Shown here: positions 39,514-48,649 of the stretch, piece after piece
Position numbering within the stretch: the first letter of the stretch is position 1
Layout: each line of letters opens with the position of its first letter
Origin: Emcibacter sp.
GTDB lineage: Bacteria; Pseudomonadota; Alphaproteobacteria; Sphingomonadales; Emcibacteraceae
Length of the DNA stretch: 64,000 nucleotides
Reading direction: 5' to 3'
Assembly: GCA_021741205.1 (NCBI GenBank)
Contig: JAIOYI010000006.1
Location: 108,902 to 172,901 of the forward strand
Translations under genes and position numbers: made by a program
The notes under the pieces: generated by a model
Seen by the model: the letters and a program-made list of their open reading frames with translations, nothing else
The model's database searches: none
Told to the model about the DNA's origin: nothing

Positions 39514-41829
39514 TTACTTAACATATTCTCGAGATTTATCGGAACTGGAATCGGTAATTTTCTTGATAGGTACTGTGGCAGGCTCTATGTCGAAAATTAA
39601 TTCTCCATCTTTTAGTCTTACCAACACTTCGCCACCATTCACGAGCTTTCCAAACAAAAGCTCATTAGCTAAAGGTTTTTTAACATATTCCTGTATGGTT
39701 CTGGCAAGTGGTCTTGCCCCATATAAGCGGTCATAACCTTTCTCTGAAAGCCAAGTTTTAGCAGCAGAGGTTAAACTAATGTGAACATGACGTTCCTCAA
39801 GCTGCATTTCCAACTCTAGGATGAATTTTTCCACTACCCTTGCCATAACCTCAACAGAAAGATTTTTAAAGGGCACCGTTGCATCAAGTCTATTTCTAAA
39901 TTCTGGTGTAAAGAGTTTTTTAATGGCCTCTTCATCATCACCTTCTCGCACATTAGCCCCAAATCCCATAGCTTCCTTACTAAGCTCCATCGCCCCCGCA
40001 TTAGTGGTCATAACCAGAATTACATTGCGGAAGTCCACCTTTTTACCATTATTATCCGTAAGTTTTCCATGATCCATAACTTGCAAAAGAATATTGTAAA
40101 TATCAGGATGCGCTTTTTCAATTTCATCAAGCAAAATTACACAATGAGGTGACTGATCAACCGCATCGGTGAGTAATCCACCCTGATCGTATCCCACATA
40201 ACCGGGCGGTGCACCAATCAGGCGAGAGACGGAATGTCTTTCCATATATTCTGACATATCAAATCTATGCAATTCAAGACCTAAAAGGCTTGCTAATTGT
40301 TTGGTGACCTCGGTTTTGCCGACACCTGTAGGCCCACAGAATAAATAACTGCCAATAGGTTTATCATCTTGGCGCAGTCCCGCCCGAGACAAGCGAATGG
40401 CGTCTGTAAGTACCTCAATAGCCTTATCTTGACCATAGATGACACGTTTAAGGTCTATATCAATACTGGCAAGAATGGCCGTGTCATCCTTGGACACAGA
40501 TTTTTCAGGAATGCGGGCGATTTTAGAGACCACAGTCTCCACATCCTTTACCGTGATTTCCTTTTTTCTGAGCTCAGGGGCAAGAAGCATCTGAGAGGCA
40601 CCAACCTCATCAATGACATCAATGGCCTTATCTGGTTGTTTGCGGTCATTAATATAACGGGATGACATATCAACTGCCGCATCAATAACTTCATCGCTAT
40701 AGATAACATTATGATGTTTTTCAAAATATTTTCGTAAGCCCTTCAAAATTTCTTTAGCCTCTGGATTTGTGGGTTCCTTAATATCAATTTTCTGAAACCT
40801 GCGCAGCAAAGCCCGATCTTTTTCGAAATGGGAACGGTATTCCTTATAGGTTGTTGAGCCAATGCATCGAATAGAACCTGAAGACAAGGCGGGTTTTAAC
40901 ATATTGGAGGCATCCATGGCACCACCACTTGTGGCACCTGCCCCGATAATAGTATGTATTTCGTCAATGAATAATATGGCACCTTCATGCTGCTCTACTT
41001 CTGAGATAACCGCCTTCAAGCGTTCCTCAAAATCACCTCGGTAACGGGTGCCCGCAAGCAATGTTCCCATATCAAGGCAAAAAATTGTAGCATTCTGTAA
41101 AACTTCAGGAACTTTCTTTTCCACAATATGAAGGGCAAGTCCTTCGGCTATTGCGGTTTTACCCACACCAGGATCTCCTACATAAAGAGGGTTATTTTTA
41201 GAGCGGCGACATAAAATCTGTATGGTGCGCTCAATTTCATGGTTACGTCCAATGAGTTGATCAATGCGACCCTCACGAGCCTTTTGATTAAGATCCACAC
41301 AATATTTTTCCAAAGCCGTTTCTGTCTTCTCCTCATGAGAAGATTTTTCCTCAGCATCAGAAGGTGTTTCTTTTTCACTATTTTTTGCTAATGATTTTGC
41401 CAAACCATGAGATACATAACTGACCGCATCGAGTCTTGTCATGTCATATTGTTGGAGAAAATATACCGCATGACTTTCCCGTTCGGAAAAAATTGCAATC
41501 AGAACATTTGCCCCCGTCACCTCTTCACGACCAGAACTTTGTACATGTAAAATGGCACGCTGAATAACCCGTTGAAAGCCAGACGTCGGGTTTGCCTCAC
41601 TTTCATGATCTATTTTAATGTTATCAAGTTCAAGGTCAAGATAGGTTTTAACCTCTGCTTTTAGTTGGCGGACATTGACATCGCATGCCCGAAGCACAGA
41701 AAGAGCATCCTTATCATCCAAAAGTCCATAAAGTAAATGTTCAAGGGTCGCAAATTCATGTTTTCGCAAGTTTGCCTCACCCACTGCACGGTGGAGTGTA
41801 TGTTCAAGATTTGGAGAAAATGTAGGCAT
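39514..41829 (-). CDS. clpA: ATP-dependent Clp protease ATP-binding subunit ClpA
   Basis: AAA+ unfoldase that feeds ClpP and takes N-degron substrates from ClpS. The start at ATG 41829 (MPTFSPNLEHTLHRAV) has a GGAG ribosome-binding site. This gives 771 residues; a longer frame to 41856 would extend into clpS. The N domain (about 1-145) is followed by AAA1 with GDPGVGKT near 216 and FIDEIHT. AAA2 has GPTGVGKT near 498 and DEIEKAH. The short inter-domain region, without a ClpB middle coil, and the adjacent clpS identify it as ClpA. Confidence 0.97.
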   Translation of the reverse strand: MPTFSPNLEHTLHRAVGEANLRKHEFATLEHLLYGLLDDKDALSVLRACDVNVRQLKAEVKTYLDLELDNIKIDHESEANPTSGFQRVIQRAILHVQSSGREEVTGANVLIAIFSERESHAVYFLQQYDMTRLDAVSYVSHGLAKSLAKNSEKETPSDAEEKSSHEEKTETALEKYCVDLNQKAREGRIDQLIGRNHEIERTIQILCRRSKNNPLYVGDPGVGKTAIAEGLALHIVEKKVPEVLQNATIFCLDMGTLLAGTRYRGDFEERLKAVISEVEQHEGAILFIDEIHTIIGAGATSGGAMDASNMLKPALSSGSIRCIGSTTYKEYRSHFEKDRALLRRFQKIDIKEPTNPEAKEILKGLRKYFEKHHNVIYSDEVIDAAVDMSSRYINDRKQPDKAIDVIDEVGASQMLLAPELRKKEITVKDVETVVSKIARIPEKSVSKDDTAILASIDIDLKRVIYGQDKAIEVLTDAIRLSRAGLRQDDKPIGSYLFCGPTGVGKTEVTKQLASLLGLELHRFDMSEYMERHSVSRLIGAPPGYVGYDQGGLLTDAVDQSPHCVILLDEIEKAHPDIYNILLQVMDHGKLTDNNGKKVDFRNVILVMTTNAGAMELSKEAMGFGANVREGDDEEAIKKLFTPEFRNRLDATVPFKNLSVEVMARVVEKFILELEMQLEERHVHISLTSAAKTWLSEKGYDRLYGARPLARTIQEYVKKPLANELLFGKLVNGGEVLVRLKDGELIFDIEPATVPIKKITDSSSDKSREYVK

Positions 41830-41831
41830 TA

Positions 41832-42161
41832 TTACGACTCCTTTTCTAGGCTGCATTGTAGCGGGTGGTCATTACGTCTTGCATATTCAATGACCTGCAA
41901 AACTTTAGTTTCTGCAATCTCCAAACTATATATACCACACAGTCCTATTCCTGTTTGATGAACATTTAACATAATCTGCACGGCCTCATCCTCTGACTTT
42001 TGAAAAAAGACCATTAAAACATGAACAACAAAATCCATTGGCGTATAATCGTCATTTAACATAAGAACTTTATACATGGACGGCTTTTTAGTCTTGGGCC
42101 GTACTTTTGTTAAAAGACCCGTTTTGTCTTTTTCTTGGTCGTTTTTTTTATCTTCACTCAT
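41832..42161 (-). CDS. clpS: ATP-dependent Clp protease adaptor ClpS
   Basis: N-recognin that delivers proteins with bulky hydrophobic N-termini to ClpAP. The 109-residue product has a charged, flexible N-terminus. The core follows: [21 protein letters not shown] with the N-degron pocket Asn-Asp, [13 protein letters not shown] [14 protein letters not shown], and [15 protein letters not shown]. It ends 2 bp before the clpA start, so the two are cotranscribed. Some alphaproteobacteria have a second ClpS; this copy is the ClpA-linked one. Confidence 0.97.
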   Translation of the reverse strand: MSEDKKNDQEKDKTGLLTKVRPKTKKPSMYKVLMLNDDYTPMDFVVHVLMVFFQKSEDEAVQIMLNVHQTGIGLCGIYSLEIAETKVLQVIEYARRNDHPLQCSLEKES

Positions 42162-42365
42162 TGATATGCCTAATAATATTAAATCTATACTTTACCTTAA
42201 ATAGAGTATCTTAAACAGATTTAAAGACATTACAGAGAATTCACGATCATTTTCTCAAAAATAAACCACTTTTAATGGTTATTTTATCTTTTTATTCCTA
42301 ATGCATCGTTAAAATATCCATTTTCTTAACTTGTAATAATTAATGAGGGTCATAAAAGAATATGG

Positions 42366-42400
42366 CAAAAAAAAGGCCCGGTGCAAAACCGAGCCTTAAA
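42366..42400 (-). terminator. Rho-independent terminator of the phasin gene
   Basis: Minus-strand AAGGCTCGG / CCGGGCCTT (one mismatch) forms a GC-rich hairpin around a TTTTGCA loop and is followed by a run of seven or more T. It lies about 30 bp after the phasin stop. The rest of the 269-bp clpS-phasin gap (42162-42430) is AT-rich and shows no other recognisable feature apart from the expected clpS promoter. Confidence 0.85.
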
Positions 42401-42430
42401 TTTGGATTTGAGTATCTTACAGCAGTAAGT

Positions 42431-42922
42431 TTAGAGCGCTGTAGGGAAATTATATTTTGTAGCAACTTCTTCGTAACGAGCTTTCAAGGGCTGAATTACT
42501 TCACTTGCCTTATTTGATGTAATTTCATTGATCCGTGTTGATTCAGAAACTAGCTCGTCATAGCGGTTTTTAAAGATATTAGCCTGAAGTTCAAAGAACT
42601 CAGCAGGTGTCTTTGCAGAGAACAAAGCCTTTGCATCTGTCATATTTTTTTCTACAGCCTTTTTAGACGTTTCAATGAAATCAGCGCTAAAAGTTTGAGC
42701 AATTTTTGCGGCAACATTGCTTGAAGCAACAATTGCATCGAAATTCGCTTTGCTAAATTCTGTAACATTATCCATGTTAGTCGTTGCTTCTTTAACGGCT
42801 TTCTGGACATTTTCCTGTGCAGATTGAACAGTTTTCTGAACATTTTCTTGTGCAGTTTTAATGGTGTTCTCAACTGTTGCCTTAATATCAGCAGAATTTT
42901 TAGGTGATGTTGTTTTTGTCAT
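42431..42922 (-). CDS. Phasin family protein
   Basis: Surface protein of polyhydroxyalkanoate granules, or a related stress-linked phasin. The 163-residue product is almost wholly alpha-helical and rich in Ala, Lys, Glu and Asn, with no cysteines. The phasin_2 core FIETSKKAVEKNMTDAKALFSAKTPAEFFELQANIFKN is evident. Residues about 16-46 form an amphipathic 11-residue repeat: TIKTAQENVQK, TVQSAQENVQK and a diverged third copy. Two TGC palindromes lie upstream, as expected for a PhaR operator. No phaC or phaR is in the window. Confidence 0.92.
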   Translation of the reverse strand: MTKTTSPKNSADIKATVENTIKTAQENVQKTVQSAQENVQKAVKEATTNMDNVTEFSKANFDAIVASSNVAAKIAQTFSADFIETSKKAVEKNMTDAKALFSAKTPAEFFELQANIFKNRYDELVSESTRINEITSNKASEVIQPLKARYEEVATKYNFPTAL

Positions 42923-42972
42923 GGCATTTTCCTTTCAATTAAAATTTATAATTGCGCCCAAAGAATACACTA

Positions 42973-43055
42973 TTGTGCAACGCAATAACCTACTCACACC
43001 ATTATATATATACTATTATTTTAAGAAGTCAAGATTTTATTGTGCAGTGCAACAA
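42973..43055 (-). promoter_or_regulatory. Two TGC palindromes, candidate PhaR operators
   Basis: TTGTGCAACGCAA (42973-42985) and TTGTGCAGTGCAACAA (43040-43055) are related imperfect palindromes, 67 bp apart start to start, in the phasin upstream region. PhaR in other alphaproteobacteria binds TGC-N-GCA type sites before phasin genes. The link here is inference. Confidence 0.5.
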
Positions 43056-43070
43056 AAGTTTCATAAAGCT

Positions 43071-43529
43071 CTAAATCAACATGTCTCTTGCTTGATTTAG
43101 CTTTGAAGCAAAATAATCCGAACCGCCTTGATCTGGATGTAATTTTAACATCATTTTATGATGCGCTTCCTTTATTTCGGATTTGCTTGGGTGGCCAGAA
43201 AGCCCTAAAATCTCAAGAGCTTCTTCTCTGGTCATTGCATTTTTATGATTAACAGAGGTTTCTTTTTTATTATTCCCTGCGCCGTCTGAATTATTCATCA
43301 GAATTTTCCACAAACCGCCCTGCGCTGAAAAGAAAGACAAAATCCCTAATATGGCGCCAATAGGAATATTTTTTGCCATAATCAAGAAGAAATAAGCCAA
43401 TAATCCAAGAATAACGGCAAAGCCATAGCGGAATATTTTATTGATTTTCGCAGAATGAGATTGTTTCATAAGCCGTGAAATAGCATATAGTAAAAAAACA
43501 AAACCTATGATTATGATAATGTATGGCAT
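43071..43529 (-). CDS. Membrane-anchored J-domain protein
   Basis: DnaJ-domain protein of 152 residues with the J domain at the C-terminus. Two hydrophobic segments (about 2-14 and 32-52) anchor it, followed by a third short one near 58-70. The J domain (about 97-150) has the KLHPDQGGSDYF loop with the essential His-Pro-Asp. This layout resembles mitochondrial TIM14/Pam18-type co-chaperones and alphaproteobacterial homologues. It should recruit DnaK to the inner membrane. It follows mipZ by 9 bp on the same strand. Substrates are unknown. Confidence 0.88.
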   Translation of the reverse strand: MPYIIIIIGFVFLLYAISRLMKQSHSAKINKIFRYGFAVILGLLAYFFLIMAKNIPIGAILGILSFFSAQGGLWKILMNNSDGAGNNKKETSVNHKNAMTREEALEILGLSGHPSKSEIKEAHHKMMLKLHPDQGGSDYFASKLNQARDMLI

Positions 43530-43538
43530 GAGTTAATC

Positions 43539-44414
43539 CTATTTTAAAGGCACAGGCGGAGAATTTTTATTCCAATGAGGAAGTTTCAAATCGTCCATTA
43601 ATTTTCTAATTTCCTGACGAGCGGCAACATGTGACATGGTCATTTTATCTTTGTTACTATTTTTAAAATCAATAAGGGTAAGACCTTTTGGAAATAATTC
43701 CCGATAAATAACACGTTCACCAAACCCTGGAACATAACGAAAAGAAATTCTTGTTTGCAATTGTTTTAAAGCATCATGCACCCGTCTCTTATTTTTGGCA
43801 TCAAGGGCAGATGTTCTATTTCTCATAACAATCCAATCTATTGTCCCCCGGTCCTTTAAGGCGCGTTCTTTACGGGCTTCCCATACCATTTCGCTGTAAA
43901 GACTTACTTTTTCAACTTTATAAGTATCGGGATTAACCTTTGCGAGCATATCTAAATCTACAAAACTGTCATTGATTGGTGTAATTAGAGTATCAGCCAC
44001 ATAATGAGCCTGTCTGGATAAATGGCTATCACTTCCCGGACAATCGACAAGAATATAATCATATTCTCCCTTTAACTCATCCAACAACAGGGTAAAATTG
44101 GTTTTATCCTGTTGCTCCATATCGATTGCCGTACCTTCCAAAGAACGCGCAAGCACATGGACATCAGGGATTGTTAATTTCAATCGGTGTTGTTCTGCAT
44201 AAGTTTTGCGATTCTCTATATAGCGTGCAAGTGATTTTTGGCGGGCATCCAAATCAATTATAACAACAGTGAAACCTTTTTCAAGAAGGCTTATCGTAAC
44301 ATGCATAGCCGAGGTTGACTTTCCAGACCCACCCTTTTCATTACCCACAACTATGATGTGTGCGCTATCTTTTTTTTGTTTTCTTGCTTTATCCAACGCC
44401 GTATCATCACTCAT
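43539..44414 (-). CDS. mipZ: MipZ-like division-plane positioning ATPase
   Basis: ParA/MinD-type ATPase that forms a bipolar gradient and keeps FtsZ rings at midcell in alphaproteobacteria. The start ATG 44414 (MSDDTALDKARKQ) gives 291 residues; a longer frame to 44477 is not supported. The deviant Walker A KGGSGKST lies at residues 27-34. IDLDARQKSLARYIENR with the family-specific RYIENR is present, as is LVDCPGSDSHLSRQAHYVADTLITPINDSFVDLD. These segments are characteristic of MipZ rather than Soj/ParA. The 119-bp gap to the divergent bax gene holds its promoter. Confidence 0.95.
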   Translation of the reverse strand: MSDDTALDKARKQKKDSAHIIVVGNEKGGSGKSTSAMHVTISLLEKGFTVVIIDLDARQKSLARYIENRKTYAEQHRLKLTIPDVHVLARSLEGTAIDMEQQDKTNFTLLLDELKGEYDYILVDCPGSDSHLSRQAHYVADTLITPINDSFVDLDMLAKVNPDTYKVEKVSLYSEMVWEARKERALKDRGTIDWIVMRNRTSALDAKNKRRVHDALKQLQTRISFRYVPGFGERVIYRELFPKGLTLIDFKNSNKDKMTMSHVAARQEIRKLMDDLKLPHWNKNSPPVPLK

Positions 44415-44533
44415 ATTGATTTCCTCGATTTTTCCCTTACTTGTCTTACACCATCTAATATCTGGTTTTTTATACAAATATCCTATAAAGTTTAGCTGTT
44501 ATTAAATATAACCAGCAAGAAGAATACTCATTA

Positions 44534-45490
44534 ATGTATAAATCTTATAATCACAATTCAATCAAAGACACTATTCTAATCTTTATTGCAATAATGTTTT
44601 TTATTGTTATGCCGATTAAGCTATCACACTGGCAAATAAAAAATAGCGCCCATAATAACTCACCTATAAAAATGGTCAAAAATATCCAGTTAAAAGAAAA
44701 TGACCACGCCATTAAAATTCTAGCATCCTATGGTTTTGACATGATGGGTATTAGAAAAAATGACATTGCGGTTCCTAGAATATATTTTGCAAAATTACCC
44801 CCCGAACTCACAAAAATTAAAGATACAAAAATAAGAAAGAGATTATTCCTCTCTTCTCTTTTGCCGCCAATATTAAAGGTTAATGAAATCATTCGCCAAG
44901 ATCGTAAAAAACTTAAAAATATTATTCTTAAAATTACAATCGGAGAAAATGTCTCAGAAATGGACTATTACTGGCTCACACAAAAAATGATTCAATACAA
45001 GGTTCACGTTGTTGACGTTAATGATTTTCTAAACCGCACTGGAGAAATACTCCAAGAACTCCTTTCCAAGATAAATATCATTCCTCCAGAATTAGCCCTA
45101 GCACAAGCCGTACAAGAAAGTGGCTGGGGAACGTCACGTTTTGCACAACAAGGTAATGCACTTTATGGCCAATGGAGTTGGGGAAAGGGTTGCGGTATCA
45201 CGCCTAGTGAACGTGACGAAAACCAAAAACATCAGATCAGATGTTTTAAAAATATAATAGAGGCTGTTGAAAGTTATATGTTGAATCTTAATACCCACAA
45301 AGCCTATAAAGAATTACGTAATGCACGACAAAATTTTCGGGATGATACAGACATAAAGGCCATCCCTCTTATAGAAACACTGACTAATTATTCAGAAGAA
45401 GGCCCTGAATATGTTGAAAAAATAAAAAGAATTATTCGCACAAATAGACTGCGCGATTTTAAGAATGCTAAATTAGAAGATAAAAAATAA
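44534..45490 (+). CDS. Bax-like glucosaminidase-domain protein
   Basis: Predicted murein hydrolase of the Bax group (COG2992). The 318-residue product has one N-terminal membrane segment (about 11-28) that may be an anchor or uncleaved signal. A linker follows, then a glucosaminidase domain at about 180-300. PELALAQAVQESGWGTSRFAQQGNALYGQW contains the catalytic-position Glu. CFKNIIEAVESYMLNLNTHKAYKELR is typical. It starts divergently from mipZ and ends 26 bp before panC. The true substrate was not determined for the family. Confidence 0.9.
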   Translation: MYKSYNHNSIKDTILIFIAIMFFIVMPIKLSHWQIKNSAHNNSPIKMVKNIQLKENDHAIKILASYGFDMMGIRKNDIAVPRIYFAKLPPELTKIKDTKIRKRLFLSSLLPPILKVNEIIRQDRKKLKNIILKITIGENVSEMDYYWLTQKMIQYKVHVVDVNDFLNRTGEILQELLSKINIIPPELALAQAVQESGWGTSRFAQQGNALYGQWSWGKGCGITPSERDENQKHQIRCFKNIIEAVESYMLNLNTHKAYKELRNARQNFRDDTDIKAIPLIETLTNYSEEGPEYVEKIKRIIRTNRLRDFKNAKLEDKK

Positions 45491-45516
45491 TATATTAAAG
45501 ATAAAAAGTAATAAGT

Positions 45517-46374
45517 ATGACTGTACAAATCATTCGATCCAAAAAAGAACTTCGCGCGAAAATTAAACAATGGCATATGCAGAGCTTGGTTGTCGGCATG
45601 ATCCCAACCATGGGAGCTCTTCATCATGGCCACATGTCATTAGTAAAAGAAACCCAAACACTGGTAGATAAAACAGTAGTAAGTATTTTTGTTAATCCAA
45701 AACAGTTTGGTCCTAATGAGGATTTTAGCAAATATCCCCGACAAGAATCTCTTGATATAGAAAAACTGAATGCAGCCAATGTTGATCTTTTATATGCACC
45801 AAATGTTGAGGAAATGTATCCTGATGGTTTTTTAACGAATGTATCTGTAACCAAAATAACCGAAGAACTTTGTGCAAAAAGTCGCCCTGGTCATTTTGAT
45901 GGCGTAACAACGGTTGTCACTAAATTATTACTGCAATGTTTACCTGATATCGTCATTTTTGGTGAAAAAGATTTTCAGCAATATACGGTTTTAAAAAAGA
46001 TGGTAAAGGATCTTGATATCCCAACAAAAGTCCTTAAGGGCAAATTAATCAGAGATGAGGACGGTCTTGCTACATCATCCCGCAATATATATCTGTCGCC
46101 CGAGGAAAGACAAATTGCCCTAGAAATACCAAAAACGCTTAAAAAATTAACTGAAGATATAAAAAATAATATTTTGCCCCTTCAGCAATTACTGAATAAC
46201 GCCACTCAATATTTATTAAATTGTGGTTTTAAAGAAGTTCAATATTTGGAAGTCAGAGAGTCCGAAAGCCTAAATTCTGTAACAGAAAAAATTACAGTGC
46301 CGTCAAGGATATTAATTGCAGCCGTAGTGGGCAAAACGCGTCTGATTGATAACATGCCAATCAATAGTCAATAA
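45517..46374 (+). CDS. panC: Pantothenate synthetase
   Basis: Joins pantoate and beta-alanine with ATP to make pantothenate. The 285-residue protein has the ATP-binding PTMGALHHGHMSLV (residues 30-43, HIGH-like). FVNPKQFGPNEDFSKYPR for pantoate binding, FGEKDFQQYTVLKKMVKDL, and the KMSKS-like LATSSRNIYLS follow. All are intact. panB, its usual neighbour, is absent here. It converges on mgtE with a 30-bp gap that shows no strong terminator. Confidence 0.97.
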   Translation: MTVQIIRSKKELRAKIKQWHMQSLVVGMIPTMGALHHGHMSLVKETQTLVDKTVVSIFVNPKQFGPNEDFSKYPRQESLDIEKLNAANVDLLYAPNVEEMYPDGFLTNVSVTKITEELCAKSRPGHFDGVTTVVTKLLLQCLPDIVIFGEKDFQQYTVLKKMVKDLDIPTKVLKGKLIRDEDGLATSSRNIYLSPEERQIALEIPKTLKKLTEDIKNNILPLQQLLNNATQYLLNCGFKEVQYLEVRESESLNSVTEKITVPSRILIAAVVGKTRLIDNMPINSQ

Positions 46375-46404
46375 AAGCCTTGCCATATTGGACAGAAAAA
46401 CAAT

Positions 46405-47784
46405 TCACATAAATGCCATTGTGGCAAGTCCTAAAAAGGCAAAAAAACCAATAACATCCGTAACGGTAGTCACAAAAATACTACTGGCCAAAGCAGGGTC
46501 AATATCCATCTTTTCCAACCCCACGGGAATCAATATACCCGCGAGACCAGCCATCACCATATTAATCATCATTGCGATTGCAATAACACTCCCAAGAATA
46601 GGATTATTAAAATAAATCATCGATAAAACACCGATAATTATGGCCATAACCGAACCATTCAAAAGTGATATAATGAATTCTTTACCGATAACACGTCTCA
46701 CATTATGAGATGTCAAGTCCTTGGTCGCCAGAGATCGTACCGTTACCGTCATGGTTTGCGTGCCCGCATTTCCACCCATGCTCGCAACGATGGGCATCAA
46801 TACCGCCAAGGCTACCATCTGTTCAATTGTTCCATCAAATAGTGCAATGACAATAGACGCTAAAATCGCTGTAGCCAAATTCACCAATAGCCATACTATA
46901 CGATTTTTTGAGGCCTCAATAACTGATTCTGTTATGTCTGTTTCTGTCACCCCCCCCATACGCAACAGATCCTCTTCGGCCTCTTCATCAATAACGTCCA
47001 CAACGTCATCAACGGTAATCATACCAAGGAGTCGCCCGTCTCTATCTACAACACCCAAGGATGTGAGGTCATATTGCCGGAACATATGGGCGACCTCTTC
47101 CTGATCCATACTAACAGGAACGACCTTTGGGTCCGTGTTCATAATTTCACTGATTTTCGTACTATCTGCTGCCCTTATCAGCTGATTGAGCGAGATTATA
47201 CCAATAGGATGATGAAGCGGATCAATAATAAAAATCTCATAAAGTTCTGTAGGAAGATCTTTTTCTGTTCTAAGATATTGTATCAGTTGCCCTACCGTCC
47301 ACATGCCAGGGATAGCAATAATATTCTTTTGAATTAGGCGTCCCGCACTCTCCTCAGGATAAGAAAAACCCTCTTCTACAGCGAGTCTTTCCTCAAGGGG
47401 CATGGCAGCCATGATTCTGTCACGGTCTTCAACATCAATACTTTCCAGAACCGTAACCGCATCGTCACTTTCCAACTGGCTGATGGCATCAACAATATGC
47501 TGATCATCCATTTCCTGGATAACCTGATCAAGTGCCGTATCCTCAAGTTCGGTTAAAACCTCAGGGTCGAAATCAGAACCATAATAAGCCGTTAAGGCAG
47601 CACGTTCGGACTCATTTAAATGTTTATAAACATCCGCAATATCCGCAGAATACAATGGCTCAAGCAAATAGGCTAACTGATCCGTATCATTAACGTCCAA
47701 TGCATTGGAAATTTCCTTAATCAGTTCCGAATTTACTTCAAAAACGTCTTGAGAAGATGAAGAATTATGTTCCTCTATTTCCAT
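46405..47784 (-). CDS. mgtE: Magnesium transporter MgtE
   Basis: Mg2+-gated channel/transporter of the inner membrane. The 459-residue product has an acidic MgtE_N domain (about 35-135, with DQVIQEMDDQHIVDAISQLESDDAV). Tandem CBS domains follow (about 145-265). Five membrane helices come last (about 285-459), with the pore motif PIVASMGGNAGTQTMTVTVRSLAT. A G8 run on the coding strand (plus 46950-46957, C8) lies inside the linker VIDEEAEEDLLRMGGVTETD. No Mg-sensing riboswitch was seen in its 91-bp upstream gap. Confidence 0.97.
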   Translation of the reverse strand: MEIEEHNSSSSQDVFEVNSELIKEISNALDVNDTDQLAYLLEPLYSADIADVYKHLNESERAALTAYYGSDFDPEVLTELEDTALDQVIQEMDDQHIVDAISQLESDDAVTVLESIDVEDRDRIMAAMPLEERLAVEEGFSYPEESAGRLIQKNIIAIPGMWTVGQLIQYLRTEKDLPTELYEIFIIDPLHHPIGIISLNQLIRAADSTKISEIMNTDPKVVPVSMDQEEVAHMFRQYDLTSLGVVDRDGRLLGMITVDDVVDVIDEEAEEDLLRMGGVTETDITESVIEASKNRIVWLLVNLATAILASIVIALFDGTIEQMVALAVLMPIVASMGGNAGTQTMTVTVRSLATKDLTSHNVRRVIGKEFIISLLNGSVMAIIIGVLSMIYFNNPILGSVIAIAMMINMVMAGLAGILIPVGLEKMDIDPALASSIFVTTVTDVIGFFAFLGLATMAFM

Positions 47785-47875
47785 AATGATTGCCTAAGTT
47801 AATATGATTGAATAGGTATCGGATTTTTATCAAGTCAGGTCAAGAATTTATAAAAAAAGATAGGCTAAATTATGG

Positions 47876-48649
47876 TCAAGCATACTTTTTCATATAATTT
47901 TCCATAACAGTGGTAAGCCATACAGGAGTCTCGGACATTGGAAAGTGTCCAGAATTTCGAATAATGCCCAATGTAGCATTCGGATACCATGTGAGCAGCG
48001 TCTTTTCCATAGTATCAGCTGTTATAGCCTGATCATATTCCCCCACAAGCGCCAAAATTGGCGTTTTATTACCCTTTATATCATCACTAAAGTCAGTTTC
48101 AGTCCATGCCAGCATATAATCATGAAACGCTTTAACTGTTGTGGTCTCATGAGATCGTCTTATAATATAATCATACCAACTTGCCGATAATCTTCCGCTG
48201 GTTATAAAATTTAAAACAGCAAAACGGTTTTCATCATTTTTTGCAGCGCCGTGAAAAAGAGTCCGTCCGTCTGCATCAAGGGGAGAACCACAGGCCGGAA
48301 CAGGGGTAATTGCAACAACGGATTTTACCCTGCCCGATTCTTTACCCATAATTTTCTGAACCGCCATGCCACCCATTGAATGACCAACCGCATGGAATTT
48401 TTTCCAGCCCAAAAAATCTACAAGCTTAATCGCATCATTTGCAATTTCTTCAATGGTATGATTACCCGTTATATTTAATGACTTACCATACTCACGATAA
48501 TCCATAAAGGCATAGGTAAAATTTTTACTATCTAAGTAAGGTAACATCGCCTCATAGGCGGTGTAATCACCCCACCAGCCATGAAGAATAATAACTTTTT
48601 CCTTACCAGAGCCAATCAATGTATGGCCAATGATATCCTGTTTTCCCAT
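47876..48649 (-). CDS. Alpha/beta hydrolase
   Basis: Soluble alpha/beta-fold hydrolase of 257 residues. The oxyanion-hole segment ILHGWWGDYTAYEAML is present. The nucleophile Ser91 is in GHSMGGM, an acidic residue in LVGEYDQAI, and the catalytic His in RNSGHFPMSETP. No signal peptide is present, so it is cytosolic. The sequence resembles the broad haloperoxidase/lactonase-type group, and the natural substrate cannot be deduced. It lies 91 bp upstream of mgtE on the same strand. It is probably an independent unit, and no terminator was seen between them. Confidence 0.9.
   Translation of the reverse strand: MGKQDIIGHTLIGSGKEKVIILHGWWGDYTAYEAMLPYLDSKNFTYAFMDYREYGKSLNITGNHTIEEIANDAIKLVDFLGWKKFHAVGHSMGGMAVQKIMGKESGRVKSVVAITPVPACGSPLDADGRTLFHGAAKNDENRFAVLNFITSGRLSASWYDYIIRRSHETTTVKAFHDYMLAWTETDFSDDIKGNKTPILALVGEYDQAITADTMEKTLLTWYPNATLGIIRNSGHFPMSETPVWLTTVMENYMKKYA

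Noticed and set aside
42361..42500. Short plus-strand frame starting MAKKRPGAKPSL over the phasin terminator
   Set aside because: It overlaps the terminator hairpin and the phasin 3' end, and matches nothing known.
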